Shown: positions 27,926-36,977, numbered from the stretch's first letter. The stretch: 64,000 nt of DNA from Anaerococcus hydrogenalis DSM 7454 (GCF_000173355.1 NZ_ABXA01000012.1:1-64000); one strand, 5' to 3'. Translations and numbers: made by a program. Notes: a model not told the origin generated them from the letters alone.

Positions 27926-29071
27926 ATGAAAATATTGTTTTGGATTTCTGCCTTTGCACTTTTTTATGCAATGGTTGGATATCCTTTAACTTTAATTATT
28001 TTAGATAAAATTTTAAAGAAAGAAAATAAAAAAGATTATTCTTATAAGCCAAAGGTATCTATGGTTATATCTGCTTATAACGAAGAAAAAGTTATTGAGA
28101 AAAAACTAGAAAATATAATAAAATCAGATTATGAAAATTTGGAAATTATAATTGCAAATGATTGTTCAGATGATAGGACTGTTGAAATTTGTGAAAAATT
28201 TATAAAAAATCATCCGGACTTTGATATAAAAGTAAATACAGCCAAAGACCACTTTGGAAAAACCAATGCCCAAAACGAGGCAGTTGCTGTTGCAAGTGGA
28301 GAAATTATTGTATTTTCTGATGCAAATTCCATGTTTAAAGAAGATGCAATCAAAGAATTGGTTTCATTTTTTACCTCAGATGACATTGAATATGTTTGTG
28401 GATCTCTTATTTATAAAAAAGATGGGCAAATATCTTCAGTTGTTGCTGAAAATACTTATTGGGATTTGGAACTTAAAATGCGTGAAATCGAATCAAAAAT
28501 TTCTACCATAGCTGCAGGAAATGGTGCTATTTATGCTTGTAGGAAAAAAGATTATAGGCACTATAACTTGGTTTCATCCCATGATTATGAAATGCCCCTT
28601 CATGCTGGACTTAATAAGAAAAGAGCCTTGTATAATAAGGATGCCATAGCAGTAGAAAAGGCAGGGGCGACAACCAAGGATGAATTTAAAAGAAAGGTAA
28701 GGATGCAAAGAAGGATTCTTACTAATATTTTTACAAATATAAAAAGACTAAATATATTTAAGTATGGTTGGTTTGCATTTTTCCATTTCAACCACAAAAC
28801 ATTAAGATTTCTGCAAGCATTTTTCCATATTTTAATATTTGTAGCAAATATATTCTTGATAAAAAGTGGAATTTTTTATCAAATAACAATGATAGGACAA
28901 ATTTTATTTTATATTTTGGCACTTTTGGGATACTTAAGTAAATCAAAGGCAAAAATTTTATATTTTCCCTTATATTACAGCCTTATGATGCTTGCCCAAA
29001 TAAGGGGAGCTTATAATCAGATAAGTGGAAAATCAAAGGCAACTTGGGAAAAAGCGGAGTCAACAAGATAG
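27926..29071 (+). CDS. Membrane glycosyltransferase, family 2
   Basis: A 381-aa enzyme with an N-terminal membrane helix, then the GT-A domain: VSMVISAYNEEKVIEKKL, IIIANDCSDDRTVE, FSDANSMF (DxD-like) and a later acceptor-side region (SSHDYEMP). Two to three C-terminal membrane helices (ILIFVANIFLI, ILFYILALLGYL) follow. The layout is that of hyaluronan/cellulose-synthase-like processive enzymes that polymerise and extrude a chain. It leads a five-gene run with a second glycosyltransferase and chain-length-type proteins, which points to a surface polysaccharide. The sugar is unknown. Confidence 0.85.
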   Translation: MKILFWISAFALFYAMVGYPLTLIILDKILKKENKKDYSYKPKVSMVISAYNEEKVIEKKLENIIKSDYENLEIIIANDCSDDRTVEICEKFIKNHPDFDIKVNTAKDHFGKTNAQNEAVAVASGEIIVFSDANSMFKEDAIKELVSFFTSDDIEYVCGSLIYKKDGQISSVVAENTYWDLELKMREIESKISTIAAGNGAIYACRKKDYRHYNLVSSHDYEMPLHAGLNKKRALYNKDAIAVEKAGATTKDEFKRKVRMQRRILTNIFTNIKRLNIFKYGWFAFFHFNHKTLRFLQAFFHILIFVANIFLIKSGIFYQITMIGQILFYILALLGYLSKSKAKILYFPLYYSLMMLAQIRGAYNQISGKSKATWEKAESTR

Positions 29072-29072
29072 T

Positions 29073-29852
29073 ATGAAAATAGAAGTAATAGTTTCAACTA
29101 TGGGGCAAAAATCCATAGATTTTTATAAAAAATTAAATATAAAGTCAGACTGTCTTATTATTAACCAAACCGATCACGAATCCTATGAAGAAGTTTATGA
29201 TAAGGAAAATAAAATCAGGATGATTTCAACAAAGACTCGTGGCCTTGGCAGGAGTAGAAATCTTGGACTTTTAAATTCCAAGGCTGATGTAATTGTTTTG
29301 TGCGATGATGATGAAGTATTTGAAGATGATTATGTTGAAAAAATTGAAAGTGAATTTAAAAATCATCCCCATACAGATTTTTTTATAATGAAAACAAAAA
29401 TTTACCAAGATAATAAGGAAATTATTAAGGTTAAAAATGATGGAGAATTGAAATTTTTTAATTCCTTAAAATACGGATCAGTTCACTTTGCCTTTAAAAG
29501 AGAAAGGGTCCAAAAATATAATATGTCATTTTCAACATATTTTGGAGCAGGAACTGAAAATGGTTCTGGGGAAGATTCTCTTTTTATAAGAGATGGCTTT
29601 AAAAATAAATTAAAATTTAGGACATCAACAAAGCTTATAGCAAAAGTTTACAATGACGACTCTACTTGGTTTACAGGCTATGATGAAAAAATGTTTTTTG
29701 ATAAGGGCCAGCTTGCAAGGGCACTTTTTCCAAAACTTTATAGGTTATATATAGAATATTACTTAAAAAACCATGAAAAATTCATGGAAAATATAGATAA
29801 AAAGACAGCTAGAAAGAAGATGCTAGAAGGGGCAAAATATTTTGGAGGTTAG
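29073..29852 (+). CDS. Glycosyltransferase, family 2, soluble
   Basis: A 260-aa protein starting IEVIVSTMGQKSIDFYKKL, with TKTRGLGRSRNLGLLNSKADVIVLCDDDEVF (the DDD nucleotide-sugar site) and AGTENGSGEDSLFIRDGFK as the likely acceptor-side motif. There are no membrane segments. It starts two bases after the previous stop at ATG 29073; the longer open frame overlaps the neighbour needlessly. It probably adds a sugar in the same polysaccharide pathway. Confidence 0.8.
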   Translation: MKIEVIVSTMGQKSIDFYKKLNIKSDCLIINQTDHESYEEVYDKENKIRMISTKTRGLGRSRNLGLLNSKADVIVLCDDDEVFEDDYVEKIESEFKNHPHTDFFIMKTKIYQDNKEIIKVKNDGELKFFNSLKYGSVHFAFKRERVQKYNMSFSTYFGAGTENGSGEDSLFIRDGFKNKLKFRTSTKLIAKVYNDDSTWFTGYDEKMFFDKGQLARALFPKLYRLYIEYYLKNHEKFMENIDKKTARKKMLEGAKYFGG

Positions 29853-29853
29853 G

Positions 29854-30744
29854 ATGAAAAAGAAAGAATCAATATTTATTGTTATACAAAAGGCTTTGAT
29901 TTTTGGAATTATTGTGGGAATTGGATTTTATTTCTTATCTGATCGTTTAGGTTTAAAAACTTACAAGGCACAAGCAAAAATCCTTACAACATCAAACGAA
30001 AAGATAAAAGACCAAGACAAAACAACCTATACTTATGCAGAAACAGTAAAGTCTAATGCAATTAAAAAAAGAGTAATAGAAAATTTAAAACTTGATATAA
30101 GTGAAGATGAACTTGATAAAAAAATGCAAATTCAAGCTATTCCAAATACTCATATTTTAAATATAAATGTTGAAGATTCTGTAAAACTTAGGGCAGAGGA
30201 CATAGCAGATGAATACGCAGAAATTACAGTTTCTGTAATTAACCAACTTTATCAGGCAAATTCTTTGATAATTGACCATGCTTATCCGAATGCAGCCTTA
30301 GTAAAAACAAGTCAAAAAGATGCAATGAAAGTAGGACTTGCAGGATTTCTAACATATTTTATTTTTGGCTCTCTTATGCTTTTTATTAGAAATTCAAAAG
30401 TTGAAGAAAATGAAAAGATAGTTGAGGAAAAAGTTGTTAGAAAGGTAGTTTTTGAAGATAATGACAAAGAAGACTACCAATATGATAATCTTCATGAAGA
30501 CTTTGTAGAAGATCAAAATAATGAGGATACTTTTGTAAAAGAATACCATGTAGCTGAAAAAATAGAAGATGAAAATCCAGAAGTTGTAGAAGATGATATA
30601 GATTATGATGAATCTTTTAAATATGTAGAAAGCCTTGATGAGGACGAAGAAGAGCTTGGGGTCTATGAAAATAAGGAAAACAACAAAGATTATACAATAA
30701 TAGCAGATATGCCTAAATATGACGACGGTGATTTAGATGTTTAG
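29854..30744 (+). CDS. Wzz/YveK-like polysaccharide chain-length protein
   Basis: A 296-aa protein with membrane helices near residues 10-30 (ALIFGIIVGIGFYFL) and 160-180 (GFLTYFIFGSLMLFI) around an extracytoplasmic domain starting TYKAQAKILTTS, as in CapA/YveK co-polymerases. Unusually, about 115 residues of acidic cytoplasmic tail follow (VVEDDIDYDESF, DEDEEELGVYEN). That tail could hold phosphorylatable tyrosines or bind the ATPase encoded next, which overlaps by eight bases. GGAGG precedes ATG 29854. Confidence 0.78.
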   Translation: MKKKESIFIVIQKALIFGIIVGIGFYFLSDRLGLKTYKAQAKILTTSNEKIKDQDKTTYTYAETVKSNAIKKRVIENLKLDISEDELDKKMQIQAIPNTHILNINVEDSVKLRAEDIADEYAEITVSVINQLYQANSLIIDHAYPNAALVKTSQKDAMKVGLAGFLTYFIFGSLMLFIRNSKVEENEKIVEEKVVRKVVFEDNDKEDYQYDNLHEDFVEDQNNEDTFVKEYHVAEKIEDENPEVVEDDIDYDESFKYVESLDEDEEELGVYENKENNKDYTIIADMPKYDDGDLDV

Positions 30745-31339
30745 CAAAAAAACAGACCATATTGAAAAATCTTTTGAAATATTAAAAAAGAATTTTTTGA
30801 AAGTTACAGAAAAAAATTCACTGGTTCAATTTGTTTCGTCAAATGAAAAAATAAACAAGGCTTCTTTGATTTTAAATCTTGCAAGAAGCCTTTCAAAAGA
30901 TAATTACAAGGTAATTATAGTAGAGGCAGACTTTAGAGACCCTGAATTAGGAGAGCTTTGTGATATTGATTTTGATAGGGGATTTTTTGATATTTTAGAA
31001 AAAGAAAAACCTTATGAAAATTTTATAGTAAAAGATCACTTTTATGAAAATCTTGACATAATTCTTGCACCAAAGCAAAGAGAGGATGTTCATAGCATAA
31101 TGAACTATGAGAGGGTAGAGAGCATATTTTCTTCATTAAAGGAAAAATATGACTATGTATTTTTGGATACAGCAGACAATGAAAACTATGATGATGCAAA
31201 CTTTTATCCGAGCCTTTCAGATTTTGTAATAGTCTTAGCCCACAAAAAAGATTTTAGAAAAAAAAGACTAAATTCATCAATAAGAAAGCTTGAAAATGTA
31301 AATTGCCAAATAGCTGGCATTATTACTACAGATAATTAA
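30737..31339 (+). CDS. BY-kinase/CapB-like ATPase with degenerate Walker A
   Basis: A 200-aa protein with the fold and position of the bacterial tyrosine kinase partner of Wzz proteins. Walker A' VIIVEADFRDPELGELCD and Walker B-like DYVFLDTADNENYDDA are clear. The Walker A loop, normally GxGKS/T, reads SSNEKINKASLI, lacking the glycines and the GKS. The C-terminus has no tyrosine cluster. It may therefore be a non-catalytic partner that only docks on the tail of the preceding protein. Confidence 0.7.
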   Translation: MFSKKTDHIEKSFEILKKNFLKVTEKNSLVQFVSSNEKINKASLILNLARSLSKDNYKVIIVEADFRDPELGELCDIDFDRGFFDILEKEKPYENFIVKDHFYENLDIILAPKQREDVHSIMNYERVESIFSSLKEKYDYVFLDTADNENYDDANFYPSLSDFVIVLAHKKDFRKKRLNSSIRKLENVNCQIAGIITTDN

Positions 31340-31348
31340 GGAGAAGAA

Positions 31349-31843
31349 ATGAAAAAGAAAATTTTATTAATACTAGCCTTGTCTTTGACACTTTCAGCAT
31401 GTAAAAAGGACCAATATGTATCCCAAAGACATCCAGATGAAAATAAAAGTAATCCTGTATCAACATCTGTAAGCTATCAAGAAGAAAAAAATAAGGAAAA
31501 TAAAATTGTATCTTCTGATTCTAAAAAAGCCTCATTAGAAAAAGTAGATGATAAAAATAAATCTAATGAGAAAAAAGAAGACAAAAAAGAAACTAAAAAA
31601 GAAGTTAAAAAAGAAGAAAAAACAGAGGATAAAGATAAGGAAGTAAAAGAAGCTGTAGGAACTTTTACAGTCAAAGATATTTCAAACATAAGAAGGGAAA
31701 CAAACGAGGAATCAGAAATTGTAGCTACTATACAACCAGGAGTTGAAGTAGAAAGATCAGAAATCGATGGAAAATGGTCAAAAGTTTCCTACGACCAATA
31801 CCAAGGATATATTTTGACAGAATTATTAACTGATATCCAATAA
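31349..31843 (+). CDS. SH3-domain lipoprotein
   Basis: A 164-aa lipoprotein with signal peptide KKKILLILALSLTLSAC (lipobox LSAC, mature Cys near residue 18), a 70-residue Lys/Glu-rich linker (KKEDKKETKKEVKKEEK) and a C-terminal bacterial SH3 domain (VKDISNIRRETNEESEIVATI to WSKVSYDQYQGYI). It probably binds cell wall or the polysaccharide made by this operon. AAGGAG precedes the start, and a terminator closes the operon. Confidence 0.82.
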   Translation: MKKKILLILALSLTLSACKKDQYVSQRHPDENKSNPVSTSVSYQEEKNKENKIVSSDSKKASLEKVDDKNKSNEKKEDKKETKKEVKKEEKTEDKDKEVKEAVGTFTVKDISNIRRETNEESEIVATIQPGVEVERSEIDGKWSKVSYDQYQGYILTELLTDIQ

Positions 31844-31850
31844 ATTTTAA

Positions 31851-31874
31851 GTCTGGAAAATCCAGGCTTTTTTT
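31851..31874 (+). terminator. Terminator of the polysaccharide operon
   Basis: GTCTGGA pairs imperfectly with TCCAGGC and is followed by seven Ts. Confidence 0.75.
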
Positions 31875-32011
31875 ATTACGATTTTTTAAAATAATTTAAT
31901 AAAAATTAATCTTTTTAAAAACAATTTAAAAATAATATAAAAAAACAATTATATATAATTTAAAATTTATGATGAAAACACTTTTATTTTTTTTAATTTA
32001 GTGTTATATTA

Positions 32012-32027
32012 GATTTGTAATTAAATC
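32012..32027. promoter_or_regulatory. Possible operator in the asr promoter region
   Basis: GATTTGTAATTAAATC is a short inverted repeat just downstream of a possible -10 (TATATT, 32005-32010). Its position would suit a repressor or a Crp/Fnr-like regulator. This is inference from symmetry alone. Confidence 0.3.
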
Positions 32028-32044
32028 ATGTTTATGGAAAAAAG

Positions 32045-32074
32045 AATTTTATGGCCTATGCCGTAAAATTTTTT
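32045..32074 (+). promoter_or_regulatory. Terminator-like hairpin in the asr leader
   Basis: AATTTTATGGC pairs with GCCGTAAAATT and is followed by a T run, 60 bases before asrA. It lies inside the likely transcript, so it could attenuate the operon. Confidence 0.5.
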
Positions 32075-32134
32075 AAGTTGCAGAGGAAAATGATACCTGT
32101 TATCAAATTCCAAAAATTATTTTTAGGAGGATAT

Positions 32135-33175
32135 ATGGCTTACACAGATTATCTTATCAAAAAAGATGAGGCCAAGGATTTATTTGAAATCCTAAAATCC
32201 AAATACACAATTTTTGCCCCAAAAAGAATTGTAAATGGTGGAAGATATTGTGAAATGGATGCAATAATGTACGAAAATGTACAAAGTTTTGACGAAATCG
32301 AGTATAAGGAAAAGTCTACATATTCAGCTAAGGAAGCTTTACTTCCAATGACTGAAAACTTATTTTATTTTACAGAAGACGACTATACAGAAACAAAAGA
32401 ACCTTACAAAAAAGAAGTTTTAGTTTTTGCAAGAGCTTGTGATATAAATGCAATCAAACATTTAGATGATATTTTCATCAAAAATGGACCATTTGAAGAT
32501 ATGTTTTATCAAAGACGTAAAAATAAAGTTCATTATGCACTTTTAGAATGTCAATCAGATATTGATGAACATTGTTTTTGCGTATCATGTGATGCAAACA
32601 AAACAGATAATTATACATACGCATTTAGATTCAATGAAGATGGATCTATGAACATAAAAGCAGAAGATGATTTAGACTTATCAGTATTTTCAAATGAAAA
32701 ATTTGATTTAAAATTCCCAGAAGAAAATGAATTAAAAGTAACATTCCCAGAAATAAAAGATGATAGAGAAGCAAACATAATTGCAAATTCTGATATTTGG
32801 AATGAATACAATTCAAGATGTATAGGATGTGGATCTTGTACAACTTCTTGTTCAACATGTACATGCTTTACAACAAGAGACGTTACTTATACATTAAACA
32901 GACGTGTTGGTGAAAGAAGAAGAACTAACGCATCATGTATGACAAAAGATTTCGATCTTGTAGCTGGTGGTGGACATTTTAGAAACCAATTGAAAGAAAG
33001 ATACAGATATAAAATCATGCATAAAATTTACGCTCACAACAAGAGATTTGGCGATGGCCCAATGTGCGTAGGTTGTGGAAGATGTTCAGCTCACTGCCCA
33101 CAATTGATTTCTTATCCAGAAACAATTAACAAGGTAAATAAAGAATTAGAAAAAGTAAGAAGTGAGGTAAAATAA
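32135..33175 (+). CDS. asrA: Anaerobic sulfite reductase subunit A
   Basis: A 346-aa iron-sulfur subunit of the NADH-dependent AsrABC complex that reduces sulfite to sulfide. Two [4Fe-4S] motifs are seen: CIGCGSCTTSCSTCTC near residue 228 and CVGCGRCSAHCPQ near 310. They pass electrons from AsrB to the siroheme subunit. ATG 32135 (MAYTDYL) follows AGGAGG; the longer frame starts inside the leader hairpin region. One base overlaps asrB. Confidence 0.95.
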   Translation: MAYTDYLIKKDEAKDLFEILKSKYTIFAPKRIVNGGRYCEMDAIMYENVQSFDEIEYKEKSTYSAKEALLPMTENLFYFTEDDYTETKEPYKKEVLVFARACDINAIKHLDDIFIKNGPFEDMFYQRRKNKVHYALLECQSDIDEHCFCVSCDANKTDNYTYAFRFNEDGSMNIKAEDDLDLSVFSNEKFDLKFPEENELKVTFPEIKDDREANIIANSDIWNEYNSRCIGCGSCTTSCSTCTCFTTRDVTYTLNRRVGERRRTNASCMTKDFDLVAGGGHFRNQLKERYRYKIMHKIYAHNKRFGDGPMCVGCGRCSAHCPQLISYPETINKVNKELEKVRSEVK

Positions 33176-34008
33176 TGCAAAAAAATGAAATAAAAAGATC
33201 AACAGATGATTATTTAAATTATGTTTTACCAAAATCTTATGAAATTTTGGATATCAAAAAACACACAAATAATGAATGGACTTTCAAAGTTGAATTTGAT
33301 AAAAAAGTTGAACCAGGACAATTTTTACAAGTATCTCTAGTAAAAATAGGTGAAGCTCCAATTTCTGTTTCAGGAATGGGAGAAGGCTATGTAGAAATGA
33401 CCATCAGAAATGTTGGTGAAGTTACATCAGAACTTTTCAAATCAGTACCTGGAGATAGAATTTATCTAAGAGGACCATATGGAAATGGATGGCCAGTAGA
33501 TGAATTAAAGGGCAAAAATGTAGTTGTTATAGCTGGTGGTACAGGAGTAAGTCCTGTTAAAGGCTTAATCGAATACATTAAAGAAAACCCAGATGAATTC
33601 GAATCACTAAACCTAATTTTAGGATTTAAAAATCATGAATCAGTACTTTTCAAAGAAAATCTAGAAGATTGGAAAAACCAAGAAAAAATAAGCACTGTTT
33701 ATTCATTAGATAATGAAGAAGTTGATGGATTTAAAAAAGGAATGGTAACAGCATTTATTCCTGATCTTCCATTAAAATCTTTTGACGGAAACTATGCAGT
33801 AGTTATGGTAGGACCTCCAATCATGATGAAATTTACATCTCTTGCTTTAATTAAAGAAGGTGTAACAGAAGATAAAATTTGGACAAGTTTTGAAAGAAAG
33901 ATGTCTTGTGCAGTAGGAAAATGTGGACACTGTAGAATAAATGAAACATATGTTTGTCTAGACGGACCAGTTTTCCCATATACAGTTGCAAAAGACTTAT
34001 TAGATTAA
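33175..34008 (+). CDS. asrB: Anaerobic sulfite reductase subunit B
   Basis: A 277-aa flavin-dependent subunit that takes electrons from NADH. It has an FNR-type domain with GQFLQVSLVKIGEAPISVS (flavin-binding RxYS-like region), VVVIAGGTGVSPVKGLI (nucleotide binding) and a C-terminal [2Fe-2S] motif CAVGKCGHCRINETYVC, as in PyrK/AsrB proteins. It lies between asrA and asrC in one transcript. Confidence 0.95.
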   Translation: MQKNEIKRSTDDYLNYVLPKSYEILDIKKHTNNEWTFKVEFDKKVEPGQFLQVSLVKIGEAPISVSGMGEGYVEMTIRNVGEVTSELFKSVPGDRIYLRGPYGNGWPVDELKGKNVVVIAGGTGVSPVKGLIEYIKENPDEFESLNLILGFKNHESVLFKENLEDWKNQEKISTVYSLDNEEVDGFKKGMVTAFIPDLPLKSFDGNYAVVMVGPPIMMKFTSLALIKEGVTEDKIWTSFERKMSCAVGKCGHCRINETYVCLDGPVFPYTVAKDLLD

Positions 34009-34017
34009 GGAGAAAAT

Positions 34018-35043
34018 ATGACATTAGATATTAATGTAGGAAAAGTTAGAAATAATTGTTACCGTCAATCTAAAATTCCTGGAGAATTTTTACTTCAATT
34101 AAGATCTCCTGGTGCATTTTTAGATGCAAAATGGTTAGAAATGGTACAAATGCTTTGCCAAAAATATGGAGATGGAAATTTCCACTTTGGTACAAGACAA
34201 ACTTTTAATATTACAGGAATAAAATACGAAGATATTCCAAAAGTAAATGAAATTATTAAACCATATATAGAAGAAATCGAAGGTGATAGAAACGTAGATA
34301 TAGAGTATAATGATGATGGATACCCATACATTGGACCAAGAAATATCATGGCTTGTATTGGTGGAAGACATTGTATAAAAGCTGCACAAAATACACAAAG
34401 ACTTGCAGATAAATTAGAAAAAATAATATATGAATCACCATACCAAATTAAAACTGCAGTTACAGGTTGCCCAAATGACTGTGTAAAAGCACACTTTACT
34501 GACTTTGGATTTGTTGGAGTTACAAGACCAGTTTACGATATTGATCGTTGTATAGGTTGTGGAGCTTGTGTCGATAGATGTAAAGCTGTAGCAACAAGAG
34601 TATTGTCATTAAACGACCAAGGGAAAGTAGATAAAGACCCATGTTGTTGTGTTGGATGTGGAGAATGTGTAACAAGATGTCCAAATAATGCATGGAGAAG
34701 ACCTGACAGACAAATGTGGAATGTAATAATTGGTGGAAGAACTGGAAAGCAATTCCCAAGAATGGGACAAATGTTCGCAAGATGGATGGACGAAGATGCA
34801 GTAATCCAAATGATGGAAAACTGGAAAGACTTCTCAGCTTACGTTCTTGACAACAAACCAGTATATCTTCACGGTGGCCACTTGATTGATAGGGTAGGAT
34901 TCCCAACATTCAAGAAGATGATGTTAAAAGATGTCGACTTAAATCCAGAGTGTCTAATAGCTGATAGAATTAATTGGACAGAAAAAGAATATAGATCTTC
35001 AATAAATGTAATGAATGTTGAAGATCATAAAACTGTAAAATAA
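34018..35043 (+). CDS. asrC: Anaerobic sulfite reductase subunit C, siroheme subunit
   Basis: A 341-aa catalytic subunit. CIGGRHCIKA (about residue 112) and TGCPNDCVKAHF (about 149) supply the cysteines that hold the coupled siroheme and [4Fe-4S] centre. Two ferredoxin-type clusters follow: CIGCGACVDRCKA (about 177) and CCCVGCGECVTRCPN (about 206). AAGGAG precedes the start. No siroheme-synthesis genes are seen, although hemA lies at the far end of the window. Confidence 0.95.
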   Translation: MTLDINVGKVRNNCYRQSKIPGEFLLQLRSPGAFLDAKWLEMVQMLCQKYGDGNFHFGTRQTFNITGIKYEDIPKVNEIIKPYIEEIEGDRNVDIEYNDDGYPYIGPRNIMACIGGRHCIKAAQNTQRLADKLEKIIYESPYQIKTAVTGCPNDCVKAHFTDFGFVGVTRPVYDIDRCIGCGACVDRCKAVATRVLSLNDQGKVDKDPCCCVGCGECVTRCPNNAWRRPDRQMWNVIIGGRTGKQFPRMGQMFARWMDEDAVIQMMENWKDFSAYVLDNKPVYLHGGHLIDRVGFPTFKKMMLKDVDLNPECLIADRINWTEKEYRSSINVMNVEDHKTVK

Positions 35044-35053
35044 GGAGAAGTAA

Positions 35054-35524
35054 ATGAGATCACAATTTCAACCAAAAGATTTACTAGAAACATTAGTAAA
35101 ACTAGAACAAAATGGTCAAAAATTTTATGAAGAAATGGCAAAAAAATTCTCAGATGACAAAAAAAATAGAGAATTCTTTGAATTTTTAGCTGAACAAGAA
35201 ACTCATCACGAAGTTTTATACAAAAATTTGTCAGAAAAACTTGATAATAACCAATCAATTGACAAAGAATACGATGATGAATACAAAGCTTATATCCAAT
35301 CAATGATCGATCAAATATTTAACTTTGATTCATCAAATGTTGGAGATGACCCAATAGATATCTATAGATTTTCAATAGGAATCGAAAAAGATACAATTTT
35401 ATTTATCAAAGAAGTTAGAACAATAGTTCCAGACTTTGAACCAGAATTAATAGATAGAGTTGAGGCTGAAGAAAGAGGCCACATCAAATTAATTCACCAA
35501 TGGTACAATGACTATATAAAATAA
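35054..35524 (+). CDS. Ferritin-like (rubrerythrin-type) di-iron protein in the asr operon
   Basis: A 156-aa four-helix protein with the di-iron ligand pattern of rubrerythrin-like proteins: LEQNGQKFYEEMAKKF (first Glu), EQETHHEVLYKNL (ExxH), GIEKDTILFIKEV (third-helix Glu) and EAEERGHIKLI (ExxH). There is no rubredoxin domain. Its position 10 bases after asrC with AAGGAG suggests co-expression, perhaps protecting the oxygen-sensitive reductase from peroxide. That role is inferred from context. Confidence 0.82.
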   Translation: MRSQFQPKDLLETLVKLEQNGQKFYEEMAKKFSDDKKNREFFEFLAEQETHHEVLYKNLSEKLDNNQSIDKEYDDEYKAYIQSMIDQIFNFDSSNVGDDPIDIYRFSIGIEKDTILFIKEVRTIVPDFEPELIDRVEAEERGHIKLIHQWYNDYIK

Positions 35525-35532
35525 AAAGTAAA

Positions 35533-35598
35533 ACCCCATTTCGAATAAAGAAAAGTTTAAAAGCTAGACTTTACTTTCACCCGAAATGGGTGTTTTTT
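35533..35598 (+). terminator. Terminator of the asr operon
   Basis: CCCATTTCG pairs with CGAAATGGG around a loop with its own small stem, then GTGTTTTTT. Confidence 0.8.
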
Positions 35599-35691
35599 AT
35601 TTTGTAAAACAATAAAATTCTTATGAAAGTTTTGATTTTTATAGGAATTAAAATAAATTTAATTTTTAAATAGCTAGCTTTAGGCTAGGAC

Positions 35692-35739
35692 TTGACAATC
35701 GTTAACTGTTAATGTACACTATATACAGTAGGAGGAATA
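35692..35739 (+). promoter_or_regulatory. Promoter with inverted repeat, GntR/ABC operon
   Basis: TTGACA (35692-35697), 17 bases, then TACACT (35715-35720). ACTGT (35705) and ACAGT (35725) bracket the -10 as an imperfect inverted repeat. That is the expected place for autoregulation by the GntR protein encoded next. AGGAGG follows. Confidence 0.6.
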
Positions 35740-35740
35740 A

Positions 35741-36118
35741 ATGGATATTAAGATCAAATACTCGAGTAAGGATCCCATATATTTACAAATTAAAAACCAA
35801 ATAAGAGATGCAATTTTAAATGATGAGATAGAAAAAGACAAGGCTCTTCCTTCTATTAGACTTTTAGCAAAAGAGCTTAGAGTTAGTGTAGCTACAACGA
35901 AAAGAGCCTATGATGAACTTGAAAAAGATGGTCTAATTAATTCTGTTCCTGGTAAGGGAAATTTTGTTAAAGATCAAAATCCAGAATTAATCAGAGAAAA
36001 ATTTTCATTAAAAATTGAAGACCATCTAAGAGAAGTTATTAAATTGTCTAAACTTGCAGGAATTTCAAAAAAAGAAATTATTTCTCTTATGGATATATTG
36101 GAGCAAGATTATGAATGA
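35741..36118 (+). CDS. GntR-family regulator, YtrA type
   Basis: A 125-aa repressor with an N-terminal winged helix (DPIYLQIKNQIRDAILNDEIEKDKALPSIR..LRVSVATTKRAYDELEKDGLI) and only a short C-terminal helical region, as in the YtrA subfamily that controls adjacent ABC genes. It overlaps the ABC ATPase by eight bases and probably represses its own operon through the inverted repeat in the promoter. Confidence 0.9.
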   Translation: MDIKIKYSSKDPIYLQIKNQIRDAILNDEIEKDKALPSIRLLAKELRVSVATTKRAYDELEKDGLINSVPGKGNFVKDQNPELIREKFSLKIEDHLREVIKLSKLAGISKKEIISLMDILEQDYE

Positions 36119-36977
36119 TATATTAAAAATAAAAAGCCTTAGCAAATCTTTGAATGATTTTTATCTTGGACCTTTGGATTTATCTATCAAAAGAGGGTCT
36201 ATCCTTGGCTATATTGGAGAAAATGGAGCAGGAAAATCTACTACAATAAAGTTGATTTTGGGCGATATGGAAAAAGATTCTGGGCAAATTTATATTTTTG
36301 GTAAAAAAATTGAAGATTTGACAGAAGATGAAAAGAAGAAAATTGCCTTTGTATTTGAAGATTTTTTCTTTCCTCAAGAGATGAATGTTAAGGAAGTAGA
36401 AAAATTTCATTCTATGTATTATGGAAATTATTGGGAGAAGGAAAAATTTAATAAGCTTGTTAAAAGATTTAATCTTCCAGAAAAAAAGAAAATTTCTACT
36501 TTTTCTAGAGGTATGAAGATGAAATTGTCATTAATTTTGGCCCTAAGCCACAAGGCAGAGCTTTTGATTTTGGATGAGGCGACAAGTGGGCTTGATCCTG
36601 TAGCAAGGGATGATATTTTGGATATACTTTTGGAATTTATCCAAGATGAAAATAATAGCATTATGATTTCATCCCATATTTTGTCAGATTTGGAAAAAAT
36701 TGCTGATGAAATTGCCTTTATACATAGGGGAAAATTAATTTTTGTAGAAAGTAAAGATATATTGGAGGAAGAGTACGGTATAGTTTCTCTTTCCAAAGAA
36801 GAATTTGAAAGCCTAGATAAAAGTGCCATAATTTCTGTAAGAGATTATAAATTTGGCAAGGAATGTTTGGTGAAAAAACAATTACTTCCTGAAAGTCTTG
36901 AGGTTGAAAATGCAAGTGTGGAAGAGATTATGGTTTATATGATAAAGGAGAAATACAATGAAAGCCTTGATATATAA
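36111..36977 (+). CDS. ABC transporter ATP-binding protein (YtrB/BcrA-like)
   Basis: A 288-aa ATPase with Walker A GENGAGKST, signature FSRGMKMKLS (a variant typical of this exporter group), Walker B LLILDEATSGLDP and the H-loop SSHIL. The C-terminal 80 residues are a variable domain. The ATG at 36111 lies within the end of the GntR gene; the longer frame is not needed. It works with the following membrane protein, and such GntR-ABC sets often respond to cell-envelope stress. Confidence 0.9.
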   Translation: MNDILKIKSLSKSLNDFYLGPLDLSIKRGSILGYIGENGAGKSTTIKLILGDMEKDSGQIYIFGKKIEDLTEDEKKKIAFVFEDFFFPQEMNVKEVEKFHSMYYGNYWEKEKFNKLVKRFNLPEKKKISTFSRGMKMKLSLILALSHKAELLILDEATSGLDPVARDDILDILLEFIQDENNSIMISSHILSDLEKIADEIAFIHRGKLIFVESKDILEEEYGIVSLSKEEFESLDKSAIISVRDYKFGKECLVKKQLLPESLEVENASVEEIMVYMIKEKYNESLDI

